A DNA stretch of 64,000 nt from Glossina fuscipes (Eukaryota > Arthropoda > Insecta > Diptera > Glossinidae). The notes beneath the pieces are model-generated. The model was not told the origin of the DNA, searched no databases, and worked only from the letters and a program-made list of their open reading frames with translations. The translations under genes and the position numbers were made by a program. Every line of letters starts with the position of its first letter. The first letter of the stretch is position 1. Positions 50,561 to 60,211 of this stretch are shown here, piece after piece. Location of the stretch: NCBI RefSeq assembly GCF_014805625.2, contig NW_023998414.1, forward strand, positions 20,398,124-20,462,123. Reading direction: 5' to 3'.

Positions 50561-50970
50561 TTTTTATAATTGATGCGAAGACTTCGCAGAGGGTCTACAA
50601 CGAGTTCAAGTTGAACAGCGGACTGGACGACAATTCTTGATATTGCGTCGTTCCGCACCGCACTGACTCTTCGAGAACATTTCATCAGAAACTTTACCCT
50701 TTCTATCGTTCGGCAATCGTCGTATTGGTTTGATTTAGTATCGTGCGACTTCCAGTTGTTCAGCGAATTCAAGGGAACGTTCGAGCAACGTTTTTACTCA
50801 ATTGAAAAAATAAAAGCCATGTCGAACAAGGTATAGAATGCCATTGCGGGAAAAGACTTCTTTGACTTTTTCAAGTATTGGAAATACACACACACACATT
50901 GGCACAAACGCATTGCATCGGAATGGCAGTTTTTTACAAACAATGAAATTTATTTACATGAATGAATAAA
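50561..50970 (+). mobile_element. Tc1/mariner transposase relic, C-terminal part, third copy
   Basis: On the + strand the frame LVSCDFQLFSEFKGTFEQRF, YSIEKIKAMSNKV, stop, NAIAGKDFFDFFKYWK and WHKRIASEWQFFTNNEIYL matches the mariner C-terminus (LAPCDFxLFPKLK, then FxSIExIK, then FxxCFxxWKxRWxKCI). It differs in sequence from the relics at 12870 and 54155, so it is another lineage. A short ACAC run (50887-50898) lies inside the WK...WHKR junction. Upstream sequence (50461-50740) is probably the rest of the element, badly decayed. Confidence 0.75.
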
Positions 50971-51209
50971 GATTTTGCATATCCGTATGTCTCCCTTAAA
51001 GTCCACAGGTCCGCTTTAAAAGTTGCTGCGGTCAATCTAGAAATGCACCCATTAAGGTAAAAATGCTAAAAGCACATAACAAACGAAAAATGCCATAATC
51101 GTTTCAACAACATTTTATCACGTATAGGCAAAGTCGATCGTTAAAAACTTTATAGAAATACTTATCAGCTTAGAATTTAATAATACTTTTGGGAGTCAGA
51201 TACTGGTAA

Positions 51210-51510
51210 CTTTTTTATTTATTACACCCTACATCACTTGTACTGCAAGGATATATTGTATGCAACGCCTAGAAGCACTTAACGTAAACCAATCTGTTAT
51301 TATACCGGTCGAGTGAGTATCACTTTGTCAAGTCACTTTGTCTGTCTTGTGTTCACCTGCCTGTACGGCCGCAATTTGTTCGAAACTTTGACGAAATTTT
51401 GTACACTAAGGTGTTTTAGTGCAAGGATTCAAAATGGCTTGGATGGAATCATTTTCGCGTACGGTGATGTTGGACATTTAGTGGGATAGTGTTCTTCCTT
51501 GTTTTTGTAT
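51210..51510 (+). mobile_element. INE-1/DINE-1-like fragment (diverged)
   Basis: Blocks TTATTACACCCTACATCACT, TTGTATGCAACGCCTAGAAG, TTTGTCTGTCTTGTGTTCACC and a CGGCCGCAATTTGTTCGAAA stretch follow the order of the family's left half. The right end is missing or unrecognisable. Confidence 0.5.
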
Positions 51511-51951
51511 AATTTGGCCGTAAAAACCAAAATAAAGATTAGGTTATATAAAAATTACTGAAAAAAAGGATACTTTTCTCCCAAGGTTGATTTTATTTGA
51601 TTACTGCAATTAATTTATTTGCATGAGTTCGAACGCCTTTTTTCTCTATAGTTTAGCTAACCTTGTTGCTTAAACCTTAATTTTTATAGCGTATATTAGT
51701 GTCATTATTATAATGACGTATTATTTAAGTGAAAGAAAGAACGTTGATCTTTAACGTAAAGGTCAGTTCTATCCAATGCCGCACTGACCTCTAATGGCTT
51801 ATCATCGGTTAAGCCGTACAAAAAGGAAAAGAAAAAAAAAAGAAGGAAATAAGAAGCAGCACGCGCGCACAGACAATTGGAAACTCGGAAATAACATTTA
51901 AGTGAAACCTCAAAAAATAAAATCATCATAATTTTATTATTCAGCCAGAAG

Positions 51952-52221
51952 AGTAACAACAATAACAACAATAATAATAATAACAACAACAGCAACAATA
52001 GTTCCAGCAAACAGTCAATGTCAATACATTGTGGAAATGTATAAAAAATTTTAAATAAATTCCATTTTCTATACAAATATTTATGTATGTATGTATGCAT
52101 GTATGCATGTATGCATGTATGTATGTATGTATGTATGTATGTATGTATGTATGTATGTATGTATGGATGCATGTAAGGAAAGAGAGATAGAAATAGAGAG
52201 AATGAGAGCGAGAGTGCGAGT

Positions 52222-52269
<48 letters not shown>
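51952..52269 (+). repeat. Compound simple-repeat cluster: (AAC/AAT)n, (TATG)n, (GA)n
   Basis: AAC and AAT units lie at about 51955-51995. Some 20 TATG/TGCATG-type units lie at 52082-52168. After a short GA-rich transition, about 21 GA units lie at 52226-52269. Long frames here on either strand (CMYVCMYV and poly-Arg-Glu types) are repeat artefacts. Confidence 0.93.
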
Positions 52270-52272
<3 letters not shown>

Positions 52273-53020
52273 GCAGATGTAGAGAAAAAAAGGAAGACAT
52301 TCTAATGCCTAATGCCTACCATAATGCAGGCAGGCAAGCATACGATGTATAGTACGATGTTGTACGTGCTGTGCAAGTGCGAGTATTTCTTTTTAAATTG
52401 TGTGTCGAAAAAAAAAAACAAAAAAAAAAAAACACATATACAAACATGCATAGATCGTAACACGGCTTCTTGAATTGATGCTGGTGGTGTGCAGTATTCA
52501 TCTCATAACTTTGATGTCATTTACATTACATGCATACATACATATATACATACATTGCTACAAATGTCTCTTTACTCCCATTGCAGTGGATCTTCCAAAT
52601 GTGCATTAAATCGCGTGTTTTGCATTTGGAGAAAACAATTTTCTCGATTCTGTTTATCTACGTTCAAATGTATGTAAATGTGTGTGTAAGCTTTGGTTTT
52701 AAAGGCAGATGTTATATTATATGCATATATGACTAACCGACTGACTGAAAGACTCATTGTCTAGTTGAATTTCTGCGGTTATATTCTTAAGTAACTGCAT
52801 TATGCATATAAATACATATGTAATAATATATTTAATTAATTTAATATGCAGAAAAATTAAACGCAGAATTCATAGATAATAGAAGTAAGATATGTTCATT
52901 TAGACCCAGCGAACTGGGCAAATCGATCGAAAATGATTGCGTAAAACAATAAACAATTTTTTCGTTATAATCCCCTATAGTATGAGATAAAAGCGGAATT
53001 GGTTTATTATTTTTTAAAAA

Positions 53021-53022
<2 letters not shown>

Positions 53023-53055
<33 letters not shown>
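53023..53055 (+). repeat. (AT)n microsatellite
   Basis: About 15 AT units. Confidence 0.9.
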
Positions 53056-53057
<2 letters not shown>

Positions 53058-53820
53058 CATTGCTATAGCGATCGTACTATTTTAACATATTTGAAAAAAT
53101 TAGTAGAAGGAAATAACTACATAGTCCAAACTCTATTGGCATGAAACTTTTCGCATCACTATCACTATTTCTACAGATATTAAGGAATCTGATGAACGAA
53201 TTATTTATGGCGGGTTTCGATGGAATCTGCTTCCTATAGTAAAAGAATGCTAGGTAAAGATGGCGCTATTTCCGAAAGTATTTCTAATGTTGTTAGCATT
53301 AACTTATTTAAATAAATTATTTACATTTGATCGACATCTTTCCATGAATGACCGAACGCAATGGCCACTGCCGAGCACTTAATCGGGATAGGCTTGTGAC
53401 TAAATTATACGTAGCATATGATGATGAGCACGAAGACAAAGAAATTGTTGCTCTTTTCTGAGAAACGGTTCCTGTCAAATTAATAGAACCGTTTGAAGTG
53501 CACCGAAGAAGCCTTACACCTAATTGCTTTCGCCTGACGTCCTCATGAGTTACAAAATTGCTACAAAAGCTATCGGAAAATATCAGAGCAAAGAGAAGAG
53601 AATTACCAATTACTTGTCAAAGAATGCAAAGCATGATGGGCCATACTACGACTATTCAGACTTTTATGCAAACTGAATATTTGCACACTCGCTTTTCGTA
53701 TTAATTTCAAGACAAAACAACAGAAATTGACAAACGTGATCAGCGTATTTCAATTATATTTTATTATATACGAGCACCGAATTTGATGTAAACATGTCGG
53801 GCTATATGGCAAGAGATCCA

Positions 53821-54002
53821 CCTGAGTCGTAAGTAGGCCGACTAGGGAAAGAGTTCCGACTAGTAACTCAATGGTCGTGGATTCGAATCTTAAATGCGGT
53901 AGACTTTTTAATAAAGCCGAAAGCCTTAGAAGATGGTAGTGCTTTAAGACGTTAGTCTTAGAATTTATTCTCTGGCTAAACGAATAATAATAATAATAAT
54001 AT
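53821..54002 (+). mobile_element. tRNA-derived SINE, copy 2
   Basis: A tRNA-like head with a B box region GTGGATTCGAATCTT (53876-53890) is followed by the family body: TGCGGTAGACTTTTTAA, AAAGCCGAAAGCCTTAGAAG, GTGCTTTAAGACG and TTAGAATTTATTCTCTGGCT. It ends in (TAA)n at about 53987-54002. It matches the copy at 22084 (opposite orientation) along its length with scattered substitutions and a small extra segment in the head. Confidence 0.87.
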
Positions 54003-54154
54003 ATGGCAAAAAAGTATTCCGTGAAATCGAAATCAATTTCAACAACAAAAAAGCGTTTGCTTCGTAACTTTTTTAAGACGGAAGGAAAGATGATAGTTAC
54101 ATATAATATAGATGCTTGCATGTATTTTAGTAATTTTTCGTTCTTGAAAAAGTC

Positions 54155-55080
54155 ATTTAAAGTCAATCAAAATATTTTCCATCATTTTCTACGACTTTTT
54201 CCCATCTTTCTGGCAGCATGGAGATACCTTGTCTAGAGTGTTCAAATCATCGACCCATTTTCGCATTTCTTTAGCATGACGAATCCACACGCCAGCCAAG
54301 CCGTGCTGCTGACCAGAATTTCCAATTCGAGTTGCAACAGTAGGTACTTAACAACTTTTGCTGTAAAACAACTAGCGTTGCCATGCAAGAGGATGACTTT
54401 GTATCTATTCCTCGGCTTTTTTGCAACAATATATCGTTCAATTTGTTCAACTGACGTCGACAGATATTTGCAGTAACAGTTTGATTCGATTTTCACAATT
54501 CGTAATATACTGCATCTTGTCAATCCCACCACATGCATAGCAAAAATTTTATAGCCAAGAATATTCCACACCGGTGTCGATGTGGACATGACTTTCTGCA
54601 CTTGGTTCGATGACGCAATGAAAGTGCGGTGTTGAAACGGTTTCGAAATGGCATTTTCAGTCAACTCGTATCATAGCCATCTTCCCTCCTGTTTGCGATT
54701 TCCCACCGCACGTTAACATTTAGAAAGAGTTGCTTGATTAACTGCTAACCTGTTCGAAAGTTGTCTGAGAGTTTCATCTGGGGTTTCGTCCATTAAGTCT
54801 TCCAATTCATTGTCTTTCAACTTTTTCAGGCCTTTCTTTATCATTGACATCGCAAGCACAATTTTTAAATCGCTGAAACCAAAATTGACAATTGGGATAT
54901 GATAGAGGCGCATCACCATAAGCTAATAAAAATGCTTGATGATCTTCGGCAGTAGATTGCTTCACATCAAACAACAAAAGTATTGAATGTCGAAAATGCA
55001 TTATTAAAGGTTCTATGGATGGCGCGTCTGTAAGAACTGAATAACTCATTAATACTAAGTGGAAAACTGTCACTATATAT
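54155..55080 (-). mobile_element. Mariner-family transposase relic, copy 2, most complete
   Basis: Minus-strand frames give the N-terminal helix-turn-helix (FRHSILLLFDVKQSTAEDHQ, then LSYPNCQFWFQRFKN and DVNDKERP). A second DNA-binding part follows (DELEDLMDETPDE-like, LAVNQATLSKC), then ELTENAISKPFQHR and a catalytic region with VILLHGNASCFTAKVVKYLL. The C-terminal SPDLAPSDYHLF block has decayed to a frameshifted AWLACGFVM. The second catalytic motif is HGN instead of HDN, as in the copy at 12870. Several frameshifts and stops make it a pseudogene. Inverted terminal repeats were not identified. Confidence 0.87.
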
Positions 55081-56597
55081 AGAGATAGATGATCATCAAT
55101 CATCGAATTTAAGCCTCGACTTTGTCATTTTCACCAATAGATGTCAGTAATCAAAGTACATGCAGCCACTTAATATTATCCTTTGGTACGAATTTGACAG
55201 AATCGCACGTTGTGCTCTTAACATCTTGCGAAATGACAAGAATAAAAAAAGAACCGGGAAATTCATAATCAACTCCAAGAACTTTGGTCGCAAATTTTAC
55301 ATTTTTTTTGGTTGAAAGTATTTTAATCGCTCTCGAGCCTTTCATTTGCTAAGGACTGTTTCAGTGAACATATTCTTGCATGAAAATAATTTTAAATAAA
55401 CATAAATACTTTCTAAAGAGGACCCTTAGCGTAGCAGAGAAGTCAGAAGACCACAGCTGACATCACGACTCTTCTCGAAGTGTTTGGAGAAGACATTCGA
55501 AATGTCAACGAAAACACTTTTTTCAAGCAAATATGCATTAAATTGTCATAAAAAAAAAAAAAAAAAAAATTGTCTTTCAAAAAATTTGCAATGGCTTGCT
55601 ATCTTCAACATTCACAATCAGTACACGTAAACTACTCGAAATGAACTCGTGGGTGGTGTTATACAAAACAGCAACCGGTTAATAAATTTCTACACAAAGT
55701 AATTGTTATTCAATTGAGTTGAACAAGGACAAGATTATATCTTGCGATACGTCAATGTATTCAAGTTCAGAGTAATATTTTGAGAAAACGTAAACTATCG
55801 TCAAGAAAACAAAAATCTGTTTCAAGTGTAAATCATAAAAGAAAACAAAAAAAATCAATGTTATTGCCGCCCTTTCGATCTGAGTGTAGACAAAACCTCG
55901 GGTCGCTTAAGATTTTAATGTGTGAGAAATGATTTTTCTCTAAATGTCTCAAGCTTTTATTTAATCTATTTTATGCTTTTTATTACAATTGGGTTCCCAG
56001 ATCTTTCCACAATCTTGGTGGAATTGTTTGTTAAGATAAAAAATTTATATATTCATCATGTCGTGATGACGTTCGCTATATTTCACTTAGAACTAACTAG
56101 CAATTAGTTTGTCGCATTCTGCTCTCCAAAGCCCCTTCATTCGATATCCAAATAATTCGCTACCTTGTAGCGGTCAGAAAATTGAACTCTGCCACATGGC
56201 GTTGTCATCGAATCTAATGTGGATGCAAGCGAATGCTGATTGCGTCTTTGAGAACGGTTACTTGTCTAAAAGTGAAAGATGGCTTATGTGGTTGGACTAG
56301 CATGCATTTGCTCTCTAAAAACAGTAAGCATCACCACACGAAAAGAATAAAACGGAATATAAACAAACATGAGCAAAGCAGAATTCATATAGTAAGTGAT
56401 ATCGAAATTAATTACACTGGAATAATTGGAAAAGTTCGCTACGATGAAACCTTTTTAGTAATCGTATCCAACTGAAAAATTGATCTGCGTACGAAGTTAG
56501 ATCAAAAATATTGAAGATAGCAATTTTTTTTTTGAAAAAAATTTAATGTAATTGAAAAAATCTCCTACTCGGACATAATCGAACGATCAACTTTCAT

Positions 56598-56636
<39 letters not shown>

Positions 56637-57324
56637 AAAATATTCGTCAAATCGAATACAAACGCTATGATGAGTATAGAAGAGGAAGAAAAGATTCATT
56701 AACATCATTCAAAATGTATTAAAATTGTATTGTAACGTAACGTGAAATGTGTTCTTTTGATTTTACCTTCCTCCTCTTCCAACTTATCCAACAAAAGACA
56801 AATATATACAAATGAATTATTTACATGGAGTTGTGTTTTTCAGTTCAATATTTTTGGACTTGATCGATTCTACATTTAGCAAACCTCTTTACTTATATGC
56901 CGTCTTAGGGCCCAGTCATTATCAATATCAAAACCCATTCTAATATTTCTTTTGGGAATTGTGGCCAACTTTTCTGCCGATCGCAGTCGATAGATAAAGT
57001 GGCACGAAGCCGTGTTAAGAAAATCGGTTTGTTTTCATGTGCGCTCATTTTTCTATTTATATATGTGATTTTCGTGATAATGCGTTGTGTGAAACAACGC
57101 TATTTAGGTACAGGCGGCATATAAGGATTTTGATTCACATACTAACCCTTTACTGTTGCGTTTTTATTTAACGTCGAGCAGCAAGCTGTTGTCACACTTG
57201 ACTCCAAAATTTTAACAAGCACACATTTAATAGCTAACTTTTTATTTTAAGATAAGTGGAAGAATTTCAGTTTTCCACTTACTGTTAATAGATTTGTGAT
57301 ATCTATAATCCAAACCACTTGTGA
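55081..57324. other. Intergenic DNA without identifiable genes
   Basis: It contains an A run (55549-55569) and an AT run (56602-56634). Reading frames of 60-80 codons show no domain. Confidence 0.5.
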
Positions 57325-57695
57325 TGTCAAGGTATATTAAGTTTGTGTGAATGTATGCAATACCCAGAATGGCGAGAGAATAGACCCGCTTTTTATAATG
57401 CAGATCGATTCAGAAAACGATAATGATTCTAAGCTTCTCTGTGCATCCGTCTGTCCTGATTTCTTCTGTTCAACCTACAAGCTATAGGTTTTGAGATATT
57501 TTGATAACTTTTGGCATGCTGACGTGTATTGGCCCAAGGTCGAACGCTATTAAAAATGTTTCGAATCGGACCACATTTTCAACCACTTGCCATGTACGGT
57601 GTCATTTTAAAAAGCCGATATATGCATAACTGTATGGCATTCAATGATGATGGGCCGTGCACCCCTTGCAAATCTTTTTACTTGTTCAACTTAAT
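57325..57695 (+). mobile_element. INE-1/DINE-1-like element, diverged subfamily
   Basis: Blocks ACCACTTGTGATGTCAAGGT, TGTATGCAATACCCAGAATG, GATCGATTCAGAAAACGAT, GTGCATCCGTCTGTCCTGA, GGTTTTGAGATATTTTGAT, TATTGGCCCAAGGTCGAACG and TCGAATCGGACCACATTTTC, ending CTTTTTACTTGTTCAAC. The order matches the copies at 32375 and 41800. Confidence 0.75.
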
Positions 57696-57870
57696 TGGAT
57701 GATAAGAAAACGATAGAAATGTAGGTTTTTGCAGATTTTTAAATATATTTGCTACATATTGTTTGCTTGCTCTCAAGATTTTAATTAAATATTAGTTTAC
57801 CTTGTGTGTAAAAATTTTCTTCTTTTTTTTTAATTCAGTCACAGTCGAATATAATTTTCTTCCTTGTCAT
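57696..57870 (+). mobile_element. INE-1/DINE-1-like 3' end fragment
   Basis: The segment TTCAGTCACAGTCGAATATA followed by ATTTTCTTCCTTGTCATTTT is the hairpin region and terminus of the main subfamily, placed directly after the diverged copy on the left. Confidence 0.5.
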
Positions 57871-58304
57871 TTTTTTTTTTTTTTTTTCTTTTGGAAGATT
57901 GAAAAAGAAATAAGGAAAACTTTTGAAAGTTTTCATATAGTGATTGAGTAACGAACGTAATTGCATAGCACAGCGAACACAGCAGCATTGGCTCATAATG
58001 TCAAGCGTAAGCAACATAAGTAGCCAGTTATACCATTTTCGGAAATAGTTGTTGAGTGCTTGTTGCTGCTGCTTTTTAAAGTTACCTTTTTAATTTATGA
58101 TCCCTAGTGATGGGAAACTGCGTGAAATTTCTAACACTCACAACACATGGTTTTAGTAACTTTAATGGCGATTACAGCGTAAGCTTCGAAACTTCAATAG
58201 AGCGTCAGACACATAAGCAATTGTGTTCTCTATAACTGTGCAAATAAGGCGGGGTGGGGTTTTAAGCGTGAGAATACCTCTTCATGAGTTCTGTAGACCA
58301 ATGA

Positions 58305-58331
58305 ACAAAAAAAAAAAAAAAAAAAAAAAAA
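58305..58331 (+). repeat. Poly(A) tract
   Basis: About 27 A residues, about 60 bp before the wengen acceptor. Confidence 0.85.
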
Positions 58332-58397
58332 TTGTCATTTTTTGTGTTTCATTCATTCATTCTCGCTCCATGTATACATGTACTTATTTCTAGATAA

Positions 58398-58493
58398 ATG
58401 TCGAAACGAACTTGTCTGCGATATCCAATACAACGAGATAACCATGACGATGGTGACGATGATGAGAAGTCTACCCGCGCAAATATTATTTAG
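58398..58493 (+). CDS. Upstream ORF overlapping the first wengen ATG
   Basis: A 31-codon frame (starting MSKRTCLRYPIQ, stop TAG at 58491-58493) opens 4 nt after a TATTTCTAG acceptor that ends at 58393. It overlaps the in-frame wengen ATG at 58444 in another frame. It has no domain. If the mRNA begins or is spliced as inferred, it would reduce initiation at 58444. Confidence 0.35.
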   Translation: MSKRTCLRYPIQRDNHDDGDDDEKSTRANII

Positions 58494-58563
58494 AAAAGAA
58501 ACGATCAGACGCAACAACACCTCAATTGCCAATAATAATAATAATCACAATAATAATAATAAC

Positions 58564-58604
<41 letters not shown>

Positions 58605-59121
58605 CAACGAAGACGGCGACACTAATAGTAATAGCATTGAAAATAGTAAAAATAATTTTACCTGTCAGACAAAGCAGTCAAGGCGGCAGGATGAGGTAGC
58701 ACAATCTCGAGGCAAAGCAGTAAACGCAGCGATCAACAATAGCATCAGAAGTAACAATTCGTTGGTAATGAAAAGTTGTAGTAATACCGGTTTTATATTT
58801 AGTTGTTTTGGTCAGATAACCATATCGTTGCTGAATACAACGACGTCAGTAACGACAATAATGACAACGACAACGACAACACACGCCTGTATAGTTATAA
58901 TGCTGCTATGTACAACATGTTCCTTATGTACAGCCTCGCTATGCGATGCGCAGAGTTGGTGGGATCCGACAAAGGACAAATGCGTGCCGTGTATAGTGTG
59001 TAAAGGTGACATGATACCGCTGAGACCGTGTCAAGTACATCAAGACACTATGTGCGGTTCCATATATGATCTTAAAATCGACTGGGTTGTCCTGGCGAAA
59101 ACCGAACCCAATTGGAAAGAG
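58444..59121 (+). CDS. wgn: Wengen (TNF receptor), first identified coding exon with cysteine-rich domain
   Basis: The exon codes an Asn-rich N-terminal region (long AAT array, residues about 29-55 from the 58444 ATG) and a Ser/Thr-rich stretch. A hydrophobic segment HACIVIMLLCTTCSLCTAS follows at residues 147-165. Then comes the TNF-receptor cysteine-rich domain, from CDAQSWWDPTKDKCVPCIVC to PCQVHQDTMC (residues 167-204) with six cysteines, a complete single module. The exon closes with KIDWVVLAKTEPNWKE at a GTAAGC donor (59122). Wengen is the fly receptor for the TNF Eiger and feeds JNK signalling. The start is uncertain: 58444 opens a 146-residue leader, while an in-frame ATG at 58861 sits seven residues before the hydrophobic segment, as a signal peptide would. 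Confidence 0.9.
58528..58611 (+). repeat. (AAT)n coding array, polyasparagine in wengen
   Basis: AAT units with a few AAC and one CAC interruption encode about 25 Asn. A second shorter AAT array (59140-59167) lies just inside the following intron, 19 bp after the donor. Confidence 0.93.
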
Positions 59122-59261
59122 GTAAGCAATAAACATAATAACAATAATAATAATAATAATAATAATAAAAGCGTAAAATGGCAAAAGTAATTAAAAATAA
59201 AAATGAATAAATTTCTGTTTTATTTTCTTTTTTGACGTTTATTTAAATTTTTCTAAATCAG

Positions 59262-59478
59262 CGCCGAAAGTTTGATGACCTTGATTACGGCTTCGACCAC
59301 CATCACTTGACAGCTGAACAACTGCAACAACTAGAGGATGAAACGGTGTCTTTAGATTGGCAAACAGCCGCTCTTTTTCTAGCCGTTTTAGCTTGTTTAC
59401 TATTCTTCATTGTGGCCGCCTGTATACTTGTGCATCATATGCGACAATGGCGACGCATGGAACGTAGATTAGATCAAG
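59262..59478 (+). CDS. wgn: Wengen, exon with transmembrane segment
   Basis: The acceptor TTTTTCTAAATCAG ends at 59261. The exon keeps phase 0 and codes RRKFDDLDYGFDHHHLTAEQ, then QLQQLEDETVSLDWQTAAL. The transmembrane helix ALFLAVLACLLFFIVAACIL and a juxtamembrane HHMRQWRRMERRLDQ follow, the basic side being cytoplasmic. It ends in phase 1 at GTAAGC (59479). Reading past the donor gives a nonsense tail, so further exons must follow. The cytoplasmic exon(s), which in the fly protein bind signalling adaptors, were not found in the remaining 4.5 kb and probably lie outside the window. Confidence 0.92.
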
Positions 59479-60136
59479 GTAAGCTCGATTTATGTAAAAC
59501 GATCATTAATATTCCAACCATATATCTATCTACACAAGTATATGTATATATATGTAAGAGATTGCTTGAGTTGATTGAGTTCGACTCGATTTTCGGTTTA
59601 GTTAAGACTTTTCTTCTGAAATAGCATAAAAACAAGAAGTATCACGTTTCATGGTTATTTTCTGAGTTGGATACGTTATTTGAAATTCCATACATACCTT
59701 GCTGGAAAATAATAAAAATAAGTAAAAAAAAAAAAAAAAACACAATAAATATATATTTATATATATATATATATAAAATGTTTCTCAAGGCAGGTGCCGT
59801 CAATCATATTGAACACTCGCAGTAACATATAAAAGGTAAAAGAATGAAAAGAAATGCCTTAAAAGTTCGGGTTAAATTCCCTGAAATATTGAGCAACACG
59901 TACTAAAAAACAGTCGATTTTTTACGAGTTCGTTTACGTTTTATTTGATAAAATCTTATGTATGTGTTTTTGAAATGGGTGCCACTGTGCGCCAAAGATT
60001 CCTTCATAGCATAATAATAAGGAGAGAAAATAAAACAAAATAATAATCAAATGTATTTTCCTTTTATAAAATGCAAAAAAAATAAACTCATTTCCAAAAA
60101 AAAAAAATAAAAAAAATAAAAAAAATAAAAATAACA

Positions 60137-60175
60137 ATAAAAAAAAAAAAAAAAAATTTTTTTTTTTTTTTTTTG

Positions 60176-60210
<35 letters not shown>
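60137..60210. repeat. Poly(A)-poly(T)-poly(A) inverted homopolymer block
   Basis: About 18 A (60139-60156) are followed by about 18 T (60157-60174), G, five T, and then about 30 A (60181-60210). The A/T junctions are perfect palindromes able to form hairpins. AAAAAT units precede the block on the left. Confidence 0.9.

Positions 60211-60211
<1 letters not shown>

Noticed and set aside
51708..52300. Long overlapping frames on both strands
   Set aside because: Produced by TATG, GA and AAC/AAT repeats; periodic translations with no domain.
59479..59624. Extension of wengen beyond RRLDQ (KLDLCKTIINIPTIY and on)
   Set aside because: The frame crosses a good GTAAGC donor and the tail is AT-driven, unlike the polar cytoplasmic sequence expected.
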